Shown here in pieces: positions 11,683 through 22,314 of a stretch of 64,000 nucleotides of DNA (the stretch's first letter is position 1; the number at the start of each line of letters is the position of its first letter). Made by a program: the position numbers and the translations under genes. Location: contig CAKMRJ010005745.1 in the NCBI GenBank assembly GCA_928212115.1, positions 99,256,804 to 99,320,803 on the forward strand, given 5' to 3'. The notes below the pieces were generated by a model. That model had not been told where the DNA came from. It saw only the letters and a program-made list of their open reading frames with translations, and did not search any database. The stretch comes from Lactuca virosa (Eukaryota; Streptophyta; Magnoliopsida; Asterales; Asteraceae).

Positions 11683-12345
11683 TGTTGGAACCTGAAAGTG
11701 AACCTTTAGCAATCCTAAGTCCTTATTCCAAAGAGTGTGACTTCCGAAGATAAGAGTGGTCTGGAACCTGTCCGGACCAAATAAGGAGTTAAGAATAATG
11801 AAGGCATTCCGGAGCTGATCCCCTTGTCCGGAATGCATGCTGATCCGGAACTAAACTTCATGTCCGGAAGGATGCTTGTCCGGAATGAAGTCATTTTGTC
11901 TTTTATGCATTTATTAGTTTTGTCTTGTATTTGATGTAACATTTCATAGGACTTGGTCTAAAGTTGTACTTAGACAATCAGAATGTCAGACTTATGTCTT
12001 TTGTCCAGTCCTATGTAAACATTTGGGTTAATTCGTTGTAACATTCTCTCCTACTTAAAGGAGCATTCAAATACAAGTCAACTACAGATCTTTCACTCAC
12101 CTTTGGCATTTACTCTTATCACATTCAAACATTCTTCTTGTTCTTCATTTATTAACTTTACCTTGATCATTTACTCTCATTCTTCAATTAATGTCTTGAT
12201 CTTTTGTTGAACTTATTATCTAAGACTTGACTGGTCTTTCCAGTATTGACTTGAACCTCTTTTAGCAAGCAGACATTGATCTCAAGCATTCACTCAAGGT
12301 TTGAGTTTTCAAACCTTTTCCCTGCGCATCGATCTTAATCTCACA
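11683..12345 (+). repeat. 3' LTR of the SIRE-like element
   Basis: Starts TGTTGGAACC next to the polypurine tract. Its first 200 bases carry six CCGGA words (about 11770-11890), continuing the pattern of the internal region. The end is set near TCACA 12341-12345, because at about 12350 the sequence becomes another repeat also seen near 25862 (ACTTGTATTCCCCCCC). The partner LTR is not in the window, so the boundary cannot be confirmed. Confidence 0.65.
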
Positions 12346-13545
12346 AGTTCTACTTGTATCCCCCCCATAAAAGCATTTAAAATCATTTAAAAGATAAGTT
12401 AAGGGGTATGAACTCACCTGTAGTGAGTGATACGAATGTAAGATCGATTGTAGGATGCTAAGTGTTAAGTGAAGACTCGAGCACAACGGATCCTAATAAG
12501 CATATAATGACACATATATGTATATAATTAGTGTTTATATAACTAATCATGTAAGGAAAACACCCTAGGACTTAGGAAACACTTAGATTGAAGTGTTAGA
12601 AGTACAAAGGGTTGCATCTAAGGGGTGTATGGCCACACAATGGTGTTTACGGCCAAGTGTTCACGACCCTATGTGTTTACGGCCATAAGGTTTACGGCCC
12701 TATGAGTTTACGGCCATAGGGTTTACGGCCCTATGAGTTTACGGCCATAGGGTTTACGGGCCTATGAGTTTACGGCCGTAAACTCATGAAGTCTTGTGCC
12801 AAAGAGTGATTTAAAGTCCTTTCAAGCATCAAGGAAGTGTTCTAGGTTCAATGCTTAGCTTTAGGGAGTTTATGGCCAACAAATGCACCTTTAACAAGGG
12901 TTTATGGCCAAGGGAGATGCTCTTGGCCGCAAACTCCTATTGTTCTTGGGAAATGGATGTTTTCAAGGTGCAAATCAAGGGTTTCTACTAGATAACAAGT
13001 ATAGGAAAAGGATACTTACAATATGGAAGCAAAAAGAGTTGATTTCGGCCCAAAACACTAGTGTGTGTTCTTGGTATTTTTGGTGATCTTGAAGATCAAA
13101 CCCAAAAGATGAAGTTAATGGATGAAATCAAAGGGTGATACTAGATAATGAGATGTATCAACCAAACAAAGGATGAAACACTTACATTTTTGAAGATAAA
13201 TATGAAGATCCTTATGATACTTGAGAGAGAAATCAAGTTCTTGAGGTTGAAATGGTGAATAATGAGGAATAAGGAAGGAATATCATGTTTATGGCATGAG
13301 TTTACGACCACCTTGAGTTTACGGCCGTAAACTCATGTGATGTGGCCGTAAACTCCACATGATGAAGTTTAAGGCTTGATTAGTGCACAATGGACTCAAG
13401 CAGATACTTCCTAACACCCGATCCTTGAATGTACTATGCTTAGAACACTCAAACAGACCCTAAACAATGCTAAAAGATAGCAGAAATAAGTCTGACTTTG
13501 ATTGATTTGAAATGCTGTACAAGATAGAAATTTCGGGTTGTCACA
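12346..13545 (-). mobile_element. Antisense Ty3/gypsy LTR (solo or truncated)
   Basis: Read on the minus strand it begins TGTGACAACCCGAAATTTC at 13545, a typical plant gypsy LTR start, and ends near the C-run at 12360. It contains a leader-like segment with a GTAAGT-type donor. It holds no coding sequence. It abuts gypsy integrase sequence at 13546 and the SIRE-like LTR on the other side, with no matching target duplication, so rearrangement is likely. Confidence 0.6.
12625..12790. repeat. GTTTACGGCC word array
   Basis: About ten copies of GTTTACGGCC or close variants alternate with CTATGA or ATAGG linkers. Some are joined head to head as GTTTACGGCCGTAAAC-type palindromes. More copies occur at 12870-12905 and 13310-13350 in the same LTR, and related words occur in the TRIM at 20020-20962. 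Confidence 0.9.
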
Positions 13546-13781
13546 AGGAGGCAGTAGTGTCATTAGATGATATTCAGGTCGATGAGCGCCTGAATTACAT
13601 AGAGAGGACAGTGGCCGTTCTGGAAAGGAAAGTGAAGGTTCTACGAAACAAGGAAGTACCTTTGGTAAAGGTACAATGGGAGCACCGGAGGGGATGCGAG
13701 TGGACGTGGGAGCTGGAGGCAGAGATGCGGGAGCATTACCCTGAGTTATTTACCGCAGCAGACTTCGAGGACGAAGTCTAG
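13546..13781 (+). pseudogene. Ty3/gypsy (Tekay-like) integrase C-terminus fragment
   Basis: About 78 codons ending at TAG 13779 with the end of a chromovirus polyprotein: the LDDIQVDERLNYIER linker, then VPLVKVQWEHRRG and TWELEAEMREHYPELF, resembling the chromodomain-like tail of Tekay elements. A paralogous segment lies at 39516-39791. Everything upstream of residue EAVVS has been replaced by the antisense LTR. GTGGGGGAGAA at 13787-13797 is its polypurine tract. Confidence 0.8.
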
Positions 13782-13798
13782 TTCAAGTGGGGGAGAAT

Positions 13799-15228
13799 TG
13801 TAACACCCCAACTTGTCGTGTAGAAGCGGATCAGGCCGCTTGATTTATGAGGTCTACTCGACGAGTTGGTGGACCCCAACTCGACAAGTAGGAGCTGGAA
13901 AATGAAACCCTAATTTCCAGGTTTTGCACCCTATTTAAAGGTTCATTAGCCTCCCTCTGCCTCCCTTACCGTCCCTCTTGAGCTCAAAAACCCTAATCCC
14001 TCCTACTCTCCATTTTTTATGTGTTAAGAAGCTTGAAAGGTGGATTTTGTGAAGAAAACTTGAAGTCTAAGGAGCTTGAAGCAAGGAGAAGCCTGTGGAT
14101 CTGATTTCTACTTCATCTTGGCATCATATTGAAGGTAACAAGTCGTTACCTTGACTTTTCTCTAGCTAGATCTCTTCATGCAAAGGTTTATGGTCAATTC
14201 TAGTTGGTTGTGGGTTATTTCGGGTATTGGCCATGATCTGAAGTTGTAACTTCAGATCTGGACTACTCTAAGTCCTCATAGTCATAAAGTTCTAGTCTTT
14301 AGCAAGTTATGGCTTTCGCCTTTCCTAAAAATTCTCCCTTAGCTTGGTTTTGGCATTTAGGACCTTGCATGTACATAAAGTTTGTAACTTTACGTGGATG
14401 TAGGTGTTTGAGTTGGAGCTGTATTTGGAGGAGTTTGACATTATCATCCCGAGCTACTTGTGAGGTGAGTTGTCCTCACTATACTAATAGGGTCGAAGGA
14501 ACCAATGTCGGCCCTTTTCGGATTTGCATCCTGGTAGTTAGGATGGTGATATGCTTAGTGACCTGGTAGGTCGGTATCCTGGTATATAGGATAATGCTAC
14601 CTTAGTGACCGGTTACGTTTGTATCCTGGTTATAGGATGTTGCTATGATTAGTGATCTGTTAGATTGATTTGACTGTTATATATGCTAGCGTATGATATT
14701 TATGTGCACATGATTGTTTGATTTGGGGGTTGGGTTGAGGCAGACCTGCTTTGTGCTGAAGGCCAACATACCCTGCGCGTACCGGATAGACTGCAGACCC
14801 GGGAAGGCATACTAGTCAGGCCGAAGGCCCGTAGAGCGGTCCAGATATGCTGAAGGCCATGAGAGGCGGTCCAGACATGCCTATGGCTCGGAGAGCGGTC
14901 CAGATAGACTGATGGCCCTACGAGGCGGTCCAGTCAGGCTGATGGCTCATTATGCGTGCTGTTTGTTTATATGATATTGATATGGTTTGTATGACGTTGG
15001 TATTTGGGGGTACTCACTAAGCTTCGGGCTTACATTTGTTGATTTTGTTTCAGGTACTTCTGATGATCGCGGGAAGGCGAAGGCGTGATCGAGCACCTCC
15101 TTATGTTTTTATAATTTGATTCTGGGATACTCCGACGCTAAACCATTTTGAAAACATATTTGTAATAATTATTGGTTTTTGAATGATTTAAAAAGTTTTA
15201 AATTGGCTTGATTTTTATGGGTGTTACA
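13799..15228 (+). repeat. 3' LTR of Tekay-like gypsy element
   Basis: Starts TGTAACACCC and ends GGGTGTTACA, perfect terminal inverted repeats. A TATTTAAA box lies near 13930. An ACTCGACGAGT word and a variant lie upstream of it. The transcribed part has repeats of GTATCCTGGTATATAGGAT type (14560-14660) and a minisatellite around GCGGTCCAGAYAGRCTG (14755-14955). It is inserted in copia copy A: the right flank GTGGGAGTATAG continues the RT gene, and copy B is uninterrupted at 19730/19731. Confidence 0.9.
14755..14955 (+). repeat. Minisatellite in gypsy LTR (GCGGTCCAG family)
   Basis: Four to five degenerate units of roughly 35-40 bp centred on GGTCCAGAYAGRCTGA and GGCCC. Equivalent arrays lie at 29540-29790, 38640-38800 and 41290-41500, with antisense versions at 23510-23720 and 53255-53400. 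Confidence 0.85.
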
Positions 15229-16249
15229 GTGGGAGTATAGTTAGCTTTCTAGTATTGTATGTTGATGACATACTACTCATAGGAAATGACGTTCCAACCT
15301 TGCAGGAGGTTAAGTCCTAGCTTGGGAAGTGTTTCGCCATGAAGGATCTAGGAGAGGCTGCTTATATTCTGGGAATAAGGATATTGAGAAATAGGAGTAA
15401 ACGACTAATAGGACTTAGTCAACGTACTTACTTGGATAAAGTGCTAAAACATTTTAGCATGGAGAATTACAAGAAGGGGGAGTTACCTATCCAGAGCAAT
15501 ACCAAACTGAGTAAGACTCAGAGTCCGAGTACCAATGCAGAGATAGCGGAAATGAGTTGAGTACCATATGTTTCTGCCGTTGGCTCGATCATGTACGCTA
15601 TGACATGTACTCGCCCTGATGTGGCTTTTGCATTGAGCATGGTAAATCGATATCAAGGGAACCCTGGTAGAGCTCACTGGACAGCAGTTAAAAATATTCT
15701 TAAGTATCTGTGAAGGACTAAGGACTGGGTCCTTGTACTTGGTGGTAGTGATGACTTGAGAGTTACTTGTTATAGTGACGTCAATTTTCAGAAAGACCGA
15801 GACAATTTATGTTCTAAGCCTGGTTGGGTGTTTACACTAAATGGAGGAGCAGTGACTTGGAAGAGTTCCAAGTAGGAGACCATGGCTGATTCAACGTGTG
15901 AATCAGAGTACATAGCAACGAATGAAGCGTCAAAGGAGGCTATATGGTTGAAGAACTTCATTGGAGACCTTGGAGTTGTACCAGCCATAAAGGATCCCAT
16001 GGAGATTTTCTGCGATAACGAAGGAGCGGTTGCCTTAACCAAGGAACCAAGGGTCATGGTAGATCCAGACACATCGATAGAAAATACCACTTCATTAGAC
16101 ATCGGGTAGAAAAAGGACTCCTCATTGTCAAGAGGGTATCGTTAGAAGAGAATCCTGCAGATCCCCTCATAAAGGGTCTGAGTAGCATTAAGCACATTCA
16201 CTATGCACGGAGCATTGGTTTGAAGGACGATATTAGTTTTAGTGATTAG
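15229..16249 (+). pseudogene. Copia RT/RNase H fragment, copy A
   Basis: Encodes LVLYVDDILLIGND (RT catalytic YVDD near 15260), SKRLIGLSQRTYLDKVL, then RNase H (CYSDVNF, STCESEYIA, FCDNEGA) and the C-terminus NPADPLIKGLS, ending TAG 16247. It is broken by TAG near 15318 (TGG in copy B), TGA near 15712 (CGA in copy B), TAG near 15873 and other lesions. It keeps the RNase H 3' end that copy B has lost. Confidence 0.85.
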
Positions 16250-17120
16250 ATAGATAGTTAGAAACTTGTAACATTATAAATGTAAATGACATTTGATGAT
16301 TAAGTAATGGAGGATTTATTTATGAGTAAAAGTTTACTGTCTTTTGTCAATTGTTTATCTTGTGTTTCACTTTTGCATGTTTTACTTCCTAAATAATTGG
16401 ATTGTTCAAATTATCCACACTCAATCATACTTTGGAAGTAAGTAATGAAGTAAGACTGTCATGAATTGGCTTGTAGATTGTCTAAGTGCTTAGACATAGC
16501 AAAGGTTTGTTGCAACATTCATGAGTACTCCTGAAATAAGATATGAGTATTGGACTAAACCCACACTCATTTGAATCACTTCATGGAATTTATCACGAGT
16601 GATTGTGAGATGATAATATTGTATAATCTTTAAACCGAGATATATGAGTTGTTGTTTACGAGTTGGTTGTGCATTGATAATGCATAAACGCATCAGTAAC
16701 TTGATGTTATAAAACGTATTGTTGTGTATGATTTGATGAGTAAATAGTACAAGCATATAAGTCAAAGTTTATCTGTTCCTTTTATCTCAAGGGGTAAAAG
16801 CGATATCTTGGGCCCCTCGATGATTTTGTGTTAACTTATGTGCCGAGCCCGATCAGGACTAAATTGATGTGTTCAATTAAGTGCATTGTCAAACAAATCT
16901 GAATTCGGGAAACAAACTCTTGGATATTGAGAATGATTATGTTCCATGTCTGTGTCCACATGATATCTTGTAGAACGGAGGATTATGTGATCCCTTATCT
17001 AAAGGACGCGTCATTGACTAGGTCAGAGTTCGACAACGGCTTTTGAAAGCTACAATCGCTAATCAGATTTCGAAGTCATACTTGCAATTATAGTTATTAG
17101 ACTTATCCAAGTGGGAAAAC
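16250..17120 (+). other. 3' untranslated segment of copia copy A
   Basis: No gene seen. The stretch between the pol stop and the LTR matches 21525-22314 in copy B apart from point changes and copy-specific deletions. It ends in the polypurine tract AAGTGGGAAAA. Confidence 0.7.
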
Positions 17121-17421
17121 TGTTAGATTAGGTGTCTAAGCCCATAACTATAACTGGTATGTACTTAATTTGATAGTACCATGGTCCTTTTGGGTTGCCT
17201 TCACCATAGCAAATTGACAAGATGGGTTTTGGAGAAAGAGGTTAATTGATGATTTATTAATATATTATAAGAATAATATATTAATTAGAAATCATATTAT
17301 TTAATTAGTATTAATCATAAATTAATTTGATATTAATTTTGGGATTAAAGGAACTAATTAAAAGAACGGGTACTGGTTATGCAAATCATTAATAGTTGCA
17401 GAGTTAGGCTGATGGACTCCT
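17121..17421 (+). repeat. Truncated 3' LTR of copia copy A
   Basis: The first 300 bases match LTR 22315-22615 of copy B. Matching stops after GATGGACTCCT, where antisense Athila-like sequence begins. Confidence 0.85.
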
Positions 17422-19057
17422 TAAGAAACCTTGCATATCTAGGTACCTGCTTAATGGCCTCGAGGAGTGGAATGTTGATTTCAACTTTTTTGAACATTTG
17501 CATGATCTCACTCTCCTCCCGTTCTTTCTTCATGCTCTTTAATATTTCAGGAAATGGAACAGGTGTGGCTTTAGACTCAGTAACGAAGGGCTTCTTTTCG
17601 GTTGTTTTATCTTCTTTCTTCTCTTCTTTGGTTGCCTCTTCGGCCACTATTTCTTCTTCCTCTTGATCAACCGACACTTTTGAACCATTGTAAATCTTTC
17701 CGCCTCTCAATGTGATGGCACACACGTTGTGCCTTGGGTTCGTTTCAGTTTGGGCGGGCAACTTTCCTTGAGATTCTAGTTTGCTTACGGAAGTAGCAAG
17801 TTGTGAAACTTGTTGCTCTAAGTTCTTTATGCTTGATTTTGTCTCTTGTTGGAAGGTTTGAGTGCTAGTGGCCAAACCCTTCACTTTGTCCTCTAAGGAC
17901 ATACTTGATGAACCCGCTTGTTAAGGATGGAGTTGTTGCTTCCTCGGCTAAAAGTTCTATGGTGGAAAAGGTGGTCTTTGTTGGTATTGATGTGGTTGAC
18001 TTGGTTGATAACTTCCCTGTTGATTTCTTACCCACCCTTGATTGTTGTTCCATCTTTGCTCACCCCGTGGATGAACGTATCCTCTTTTATTTGATCCGGA
18101 ATAGCCTCCCATGGATTTTGCTTCTTCATAATCCTCCTCTTGAAGTTGAGGGCACATGTAGGTTGGGTGCCCCATTTGAGTGCAAATACCGCAAGGTTGG
18201 GGTGTGGGATGCACACCTTTGTCTTTTGCTAGCATCATTACCACTTTCGTAAGATCGGACAATTGAGCTTCAATCTGAGGAGTTTGGACTTCTTTTACAC
18301 CTCGGGGTGCATCAGTGTACCATTCTTCATCATGACTTGAATGCTTAGAGTCTTCAGCCATGTTCTTGATTAGGTTGCAGATTTCGGTTGGAGTCTTTTC
18401 GGGTAAAGACCCGCCACTTGAGGCATTAAGAAGCCTTCTTTCCATTTGAGTCATGCCTTCAATGAAGTATTGGAGGAGCTGGTATTCTGTAATTCCATGC
18501 TTGGGACAACGGGCACAAAGTTTCTTGAATCTCTCCCAATATGTGTGAAAGGCTTCTCTTTTATGTTGTTTCATTCTAATGATTTTCCTCTGTAGGGCTG
18601 AAGCTTTCATCTCGGAAAAATATTTGTCCAAAAACAATCGTGCAAGATCTACCCAAATAGTAACCGTTCCCGGTGGAATGTCATAAAGCTAGTCTTTTGC
18701 TGCATCTTGCACCGCGAAGGTGAATTCCCTAAGCTTGATTTGATCCTCCGTGACATTGTGTGGTTTCATGCCCACGCACACACCATGGAATTCAGTTAGA
18801 AACTTGTGGGGATCTTCATTTTCCATGCCTCTAAAGGTCGGGAGTAGGTGGATAAATCCGTAGTTTAGTTCAAGGTTTGTGGTTGCCGGATATGTGATGT
18901 AAAGAGGTTGGTGAGTAACCTCTTGCCTCGCTCATTTGCGAAGAGTTTGCTCGGGTGGTGGATTTGGAGGATCTCGGTTGCCCTCATGGTTATCTCCCAT
19001 TGTGTGAGTAGTGGTTAAGGTTTCTGTGGGTTCCTGTTGAACCAGTTGACGAGTCAT
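17422..19057 (-). pseudogene. Athila-like gag and protease N-terminus
   Basis: Reads on the minus strand from ATG 19057 (a second ATG in frame at 19000). It contains a Retrotrans_gag domain (FLDKYF, KREAFHTYWERFKKLC, QLLQYFIEGM), a zinc-knuckle-like CGICTQMGHPTYMCP near 18200, then a Glu/Lys-rich linker and CAITLRGGKIY, the signature before the Athila protease. It is one frame throughout, interrupted by TGA near 18937, TAG near 18691 and three stops between 17957 and 17918. Each stop is a C-to-T or G-to-A change from the codon expected (Gln, Arg or Trp). Confidence 0.8.
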
Positions 19058-19066
19058 TTCCTCTTA
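17422..19066 (-). mobile_element. Athila-like Ty3/gypsy fragment
   Basis: An antisense gag plus the start of the protease region of an Athila-type element, lying between copia copies A and B. Neither LTR nor target duplication is present, so it is a recombination remnant and not a fresh insertion. Confidence 0.75.
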
Positions 19067-20019
19067 GACGTTCCAGTAGAGTTAGCGTTCCACCTGTATT
19101 ATATGGTTTCCATATAACAACAGAAGGTGATACGTTTATCAGTGATAGTACACTGATAAATATGGATGAACCTAACAACTACAAGGAAGCCATGGTGGGC
19201 CCTGAGTCTGCTAAATGGAAAGAGGCAATGGACAGCGAGATACAGTCCATGTATGACAATCAAGTTTGGAACTTGGTTGACAATGTACCAGGTCCTAAGA
19301 TAGTTGGGTGCAAATGGATCTTCAAGAAAAAGACCGACATGGATGGAAATGTGCACACGTTCAAGGCACGATAGGTTGCGAAGGGCTTTACTCAAACCCT
19401 GGGGGTTGACTATGATGAGACCTTCTCACAAGTGGCCAAGATCAAGTCTATTAAGGTTATGTTAGCCATCATTGCGTTTCATGATTATGAAATCTGGCAG
19501 ATGGATGTCAAAACCGCTTTCCTAAAATGGGAAGCTGGTTGAAGATGTTTATATGTATCAGTCAGAGGGTTTTGTGGATGCTAAATACTCCAATAGAGTG
19601 TGTAAGCTTGAGAAATCCATCTATGGATTGAAGCAAGCGTCTCGCAGATGATATCTTTTCTTTGATGAGAAAGTCAAAGAGTTTGGTTTCTCTAGGAGTG
19701 AGTATGAGTCTTGTGTATATGTCAAAGCAAGTGGGAGTATAGTTAGATTTCTAGTATTGTATGTTGATGACATACTACTCATAGGAAACGATGTTCCAAC
19801 CTTGCAGGAGGTTAAGTCCTGGCTTGGGAAGTGTTTCACTATGAAGGATCTAGGAGATGCTGCTTATATTCTGGGAATAAGGATATTGAGAAATAGGAGT
19901 AAAAGACTAATCGGACTTAGTCAAAGTACTTACTTGGATAAAGTGCTAAAACGTTTTAGCATGGAGAATTACAAGAAAGGGGAGTTACCTATACAGAGCA
20001 ATACCAAACTGAGTAAGAC

Positions 20020-20380
20020 TGTTAGGTCACAATTTGTTGGTTTGGGCTAGGCATCTATCTGTATAGGTCTTGATAGGGTTTTGGTCATGTTATGTGTGTT
20101 TGCGGTTGTGTTTACGAGCGAGCAGTGTTCACGACCGTGAACATGTGTACGGTCGTGAATGGGTTTGCGGTTGGTTGGTCCCTATATATAGTGTCAGATG
20201 TGTCAGATGTGTCAGATGTCAGTAATCGTATGTGTGTGTTTCCAAGTGTACCAGACGTTTACGGCTTGAATATAACGTGTGCATTGTTGGAACTTCTTTG
20301 CTTCTAATCCTTCTTATTCTTACTGTTTTGCATCTTGATTGTGTTTGATCATTGGTTGGTTCGCGTTTGTGGGACTTACA
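20020..20380 (+). repeat. 5' LTR of TRIM
   Basis: 361 bp, TG to CA. It contains CTATATATAG near 20182 followed by a short GTGTCAGAT triplication, and GTTCACGACCGTGAAC-type palindromes. The last 228 bp are repeated at 20735-20962 with few differences. Confidence 0.85.
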
Positions 20381-20734
20381 ATTGGTATCAGAGCCAATCC
20401 GGTGTCAAAATCATTCAAGTGATGTTCATGGCTGGAGTAATCATCTTTTCGTGACTGTTTAAGTTTGTTTACTGGGTTTTCTGCATTGGATCACGAAGTT
20501 CAAGGACAAAGGAATCAAAATCATCTATTTCTAAGTGTTCACGGTTTTCATCTGTTGAATCGTTTACGGCCGTGAACTCTGTGTACGGACGTGAACCACT
20601 CATCCTCACTAACCGTTAACATCTTATTTGATCGTGATCTTCTCAGTTAACCGTGAACCATTCTTTGGCAGTAAACCATTCATTGACCATTAACTTTTGG
20701 ACCGTGAATTGACTGTTGACAGTGAACCATTTTC

Positions 20735-20962
20735 TGTGTACGGCCGTGAACAGGTTTGCGGTTGGTTGGTCCCTATATATAGTGCCAGATGTGTCAGATG
20801 TCAGTAACCGTATGTGCGTGTTTCTAAGTGTACCAGATGTTTACGGCTTGAATATAACGTGTGCATTGTTGGAAATTCTTTGCTTCTACTCCTTCTTATT
20901 CTTGCTGTTTTGCATCCTGATTGTGTTTGATTACTGGTTGGTTCGCGTTTGTGGGACTTACA
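20735..20962 (+). repeat. 3' LTR of TRIM, 5'-shortened
   Basis: Matches the last two thirds of the left LTR, from GTGTACGGCCGTGAA onward, and ends GGGACTTACA at 20962. The missing left part implies an internal deletion that removed the polypurine tract and the start of this LTR. Confidence 0.8.
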
Positions 20963-21524
20963 AAGACTCAGAGTCCGAGTACCAATGCAGAGATAGCGAA
21001 AATGAGTTGAGTACCATATGTTTTTGCCTTTGAGCATGGTAAATCGATATCAAGGGAACGCTGGTAGAGCTCACTGGACAGCAGCTAAAAATATTCTTAA
21101 GTATCTGCGAAGGACTAAGGACTGGGTCATTGTACTTGGTGGCAGTGATGACTTGAGAGTTACTTTTTATAGTGACGTCAGTTTTCAGACAGACCCAGAC
21201 AATTTCTGTTCTAAGCCTGGTTGGGAGTTTACACTAAGAGGAGGAGCAGTGACTTGGAAGTTCCTAGCAGGGACCATGGCTGATTCAACGTGTGAATCAG
21301 AGTACATAGCAGCGAGTGAAGCGTCAAAGGAGGCTATATGGTTGAAGAACTTCATTGGAGACCTTGGAGTTGTACCAGCCATAAAGGATCCCATGGATTT
21401 TTTCTGCGATAACGAAGGAGCGGTTGCCTTAACCAAGGAACCAAGGGATCATGGTAGATCCAGACACATCGATAGAAAATACCACTTCATTAGACATCGG
21501 GTAGAAAAAGGACTCCTCATTGTC

Positions 21525-22314
21525 AAGTTTACTGTCTTTTGTCAGTTGTTTATCTTGTGTTTCACTTTTGCATGTTTTACTTCCTGACTAATTGGATTGC
21601 TCAAATTATCCACAGCCAATCATACTTTGGAAGTAAGTAATGAAGTAAGACCGTCATGAATTGGCGTGTAGATTGTCTAAGTGCTTAGACATAGCAAAGG
21701 TTTTCTGCAACGTTCATGAGTACTCCTAAAATAAGATTTGAGTATTGGATTAAACCCATGCTCATTTGAATCACTTCATGGAATTTATCACGAGTGATTG
21801 TGAGATGATAATATCGTATAATCTTTAAACTGAGATATATGAGTTGTTGTTTACGAGTTGCTTGTGCATTGATAATGCATAAACGCATCAGTAACTTGAT
21901 GTTATAAAACGTATTATTGTGTATGATTTTATGAGTAAATAGTACAAGCATATAAGTCAAAGTTTATCTGTTCCTTTTATCTCAAGGGGTAAAAGCGATA
22001 TCTTGGGCCCCTCGATGATTTTGTGTTAACTTATGTGTCGAGCCCGGTCAGGACTAAATTGATGTGTTCAATTAAGTGTGTTGTCAAACAAATCTGAATT
22101 CGGGAAACAAACTGTTGGATATTGAGAATGATTTTGTTCCATGTCTTTGTCCACATGATATCTTGTAGAATGGAGGATTATGTGATCCCTTATCTAAATG
22201 ACGCGTCATTGACTTGGTCACAGTTCGACAACGGCTTTTGAAAGCTACAATTGCTAATCAGATTCTGAAGTCATACTTGCAGTTATAGTTATTAGACTTA
22301 TCCAAGTGGGAAAC
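21525..22314 (+). other. 3' untranslated segment of copia copy B
   Basis: No gene seen. It is homologous to 16330-17120 of copy A and ends in the polypurine tract AAGTGGGAAA before the LTR. Confidence 0.7.

Larger units (their letters stand above)
1..12345 (+). mobile_element. SIRE-like Ty1/copia retrotransposon, 5' end outside window
   Basis: The order gag, linker, GAG-pre-integrase, integrase, reverse transcriptase, RNase H is that of Ty1/copia. The long coding region after pol, before the polypurine tract and 3' LTR, is the arrangement known for the SIRE/Maximus lineage. The 5' LTR and primer binding site lie outside the window; base 1 is already in the leader. The element is defective: gag to RNase H carries in-frame stops at 1496, 3110, 3896, 5091 and 5154 and frame changes near 3898 and 4120, and the post-pol region is broken too. 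The 3' boundary near 12345 is approximate because another repeat abuts it. Confidence 0.85.
15229..17421 (+). mobile_element. Ty1/copia remnant, copy A (RT to partial 3' LTR)
   Basis: Starts in mid-RT at the junction with the gypsy LTR and runs through RNase H, a 3' untranslated segment and the first 300 bases of an LTR (TGTTAGATTA at 17121, preceded by AGTGGGAAAA). It is cut at 17421, where it meets the antisense Athila-like fragment. It is nearly identical along its length to copy B (19067-23077), but each carries private insertions and deletions. Confidence 0.85.
20020..20962 (+). mobile_element. TRIM-like mini LTR retrotransposon, complete
   Basis: A 943-bp element with perfect 5-bp target duplication AAGAC (20015-20019 and 20963-20967). 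The left LTR is 20020-20380 (TGTTAGGTCA to GGGACTTACA), followed after one base by the primer binding site TTGGTATCAGAGCC (20382-20395), complementary to initiator tRNA-Met. The right LTR copy is shortened at its 5' side (about 20735-20962). The internal region is about 350 bp and non-coding, so the element depends on proteins from elsewhere. Copia copy A shows the unoccupied site at 15513-15517. Confidence 0.9.
19067..21524 (+). pseudogene. Copia RT/RNase H, copy B, interrupted by a TRIM
   Basis: Domains: RT N-terminus (WKEAMDSEIQSM, VGCKWIFKKK, GVDYDETFSQVAKI, IWQMDVKTAFL), catalytic LVLYVDDILLIGN near 19760, then the TRIM at 20020, then RNase H from about 20963 (FYSDVSF, STCESEYIAASEA, FCDNEGAVAL). 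Lesions include TAG near 19372, a frame change near 19530 and TGA near 19648. Protein reading stops where the deletion at 21525 fuses RNase H to 3' untranslated sequence. Confidence 0.85.

Noticed and set aside
12625..12790. CRISPR-like repeat/spacer layout
   Set aside because: Words are short and degenerate, linkers are themselves repetitive, and the context is a plant LTR.
17905..18252. 115-codon plus-strand ORF
   Set aside because: It is the antisense of the Athila-like gag fragment.
20092..21033. Repeated ORFs of 71-105 codons with a hydrophobic end
   Set aside because: They are the two LTR copies of the TRIM; no start or protein family is supported.
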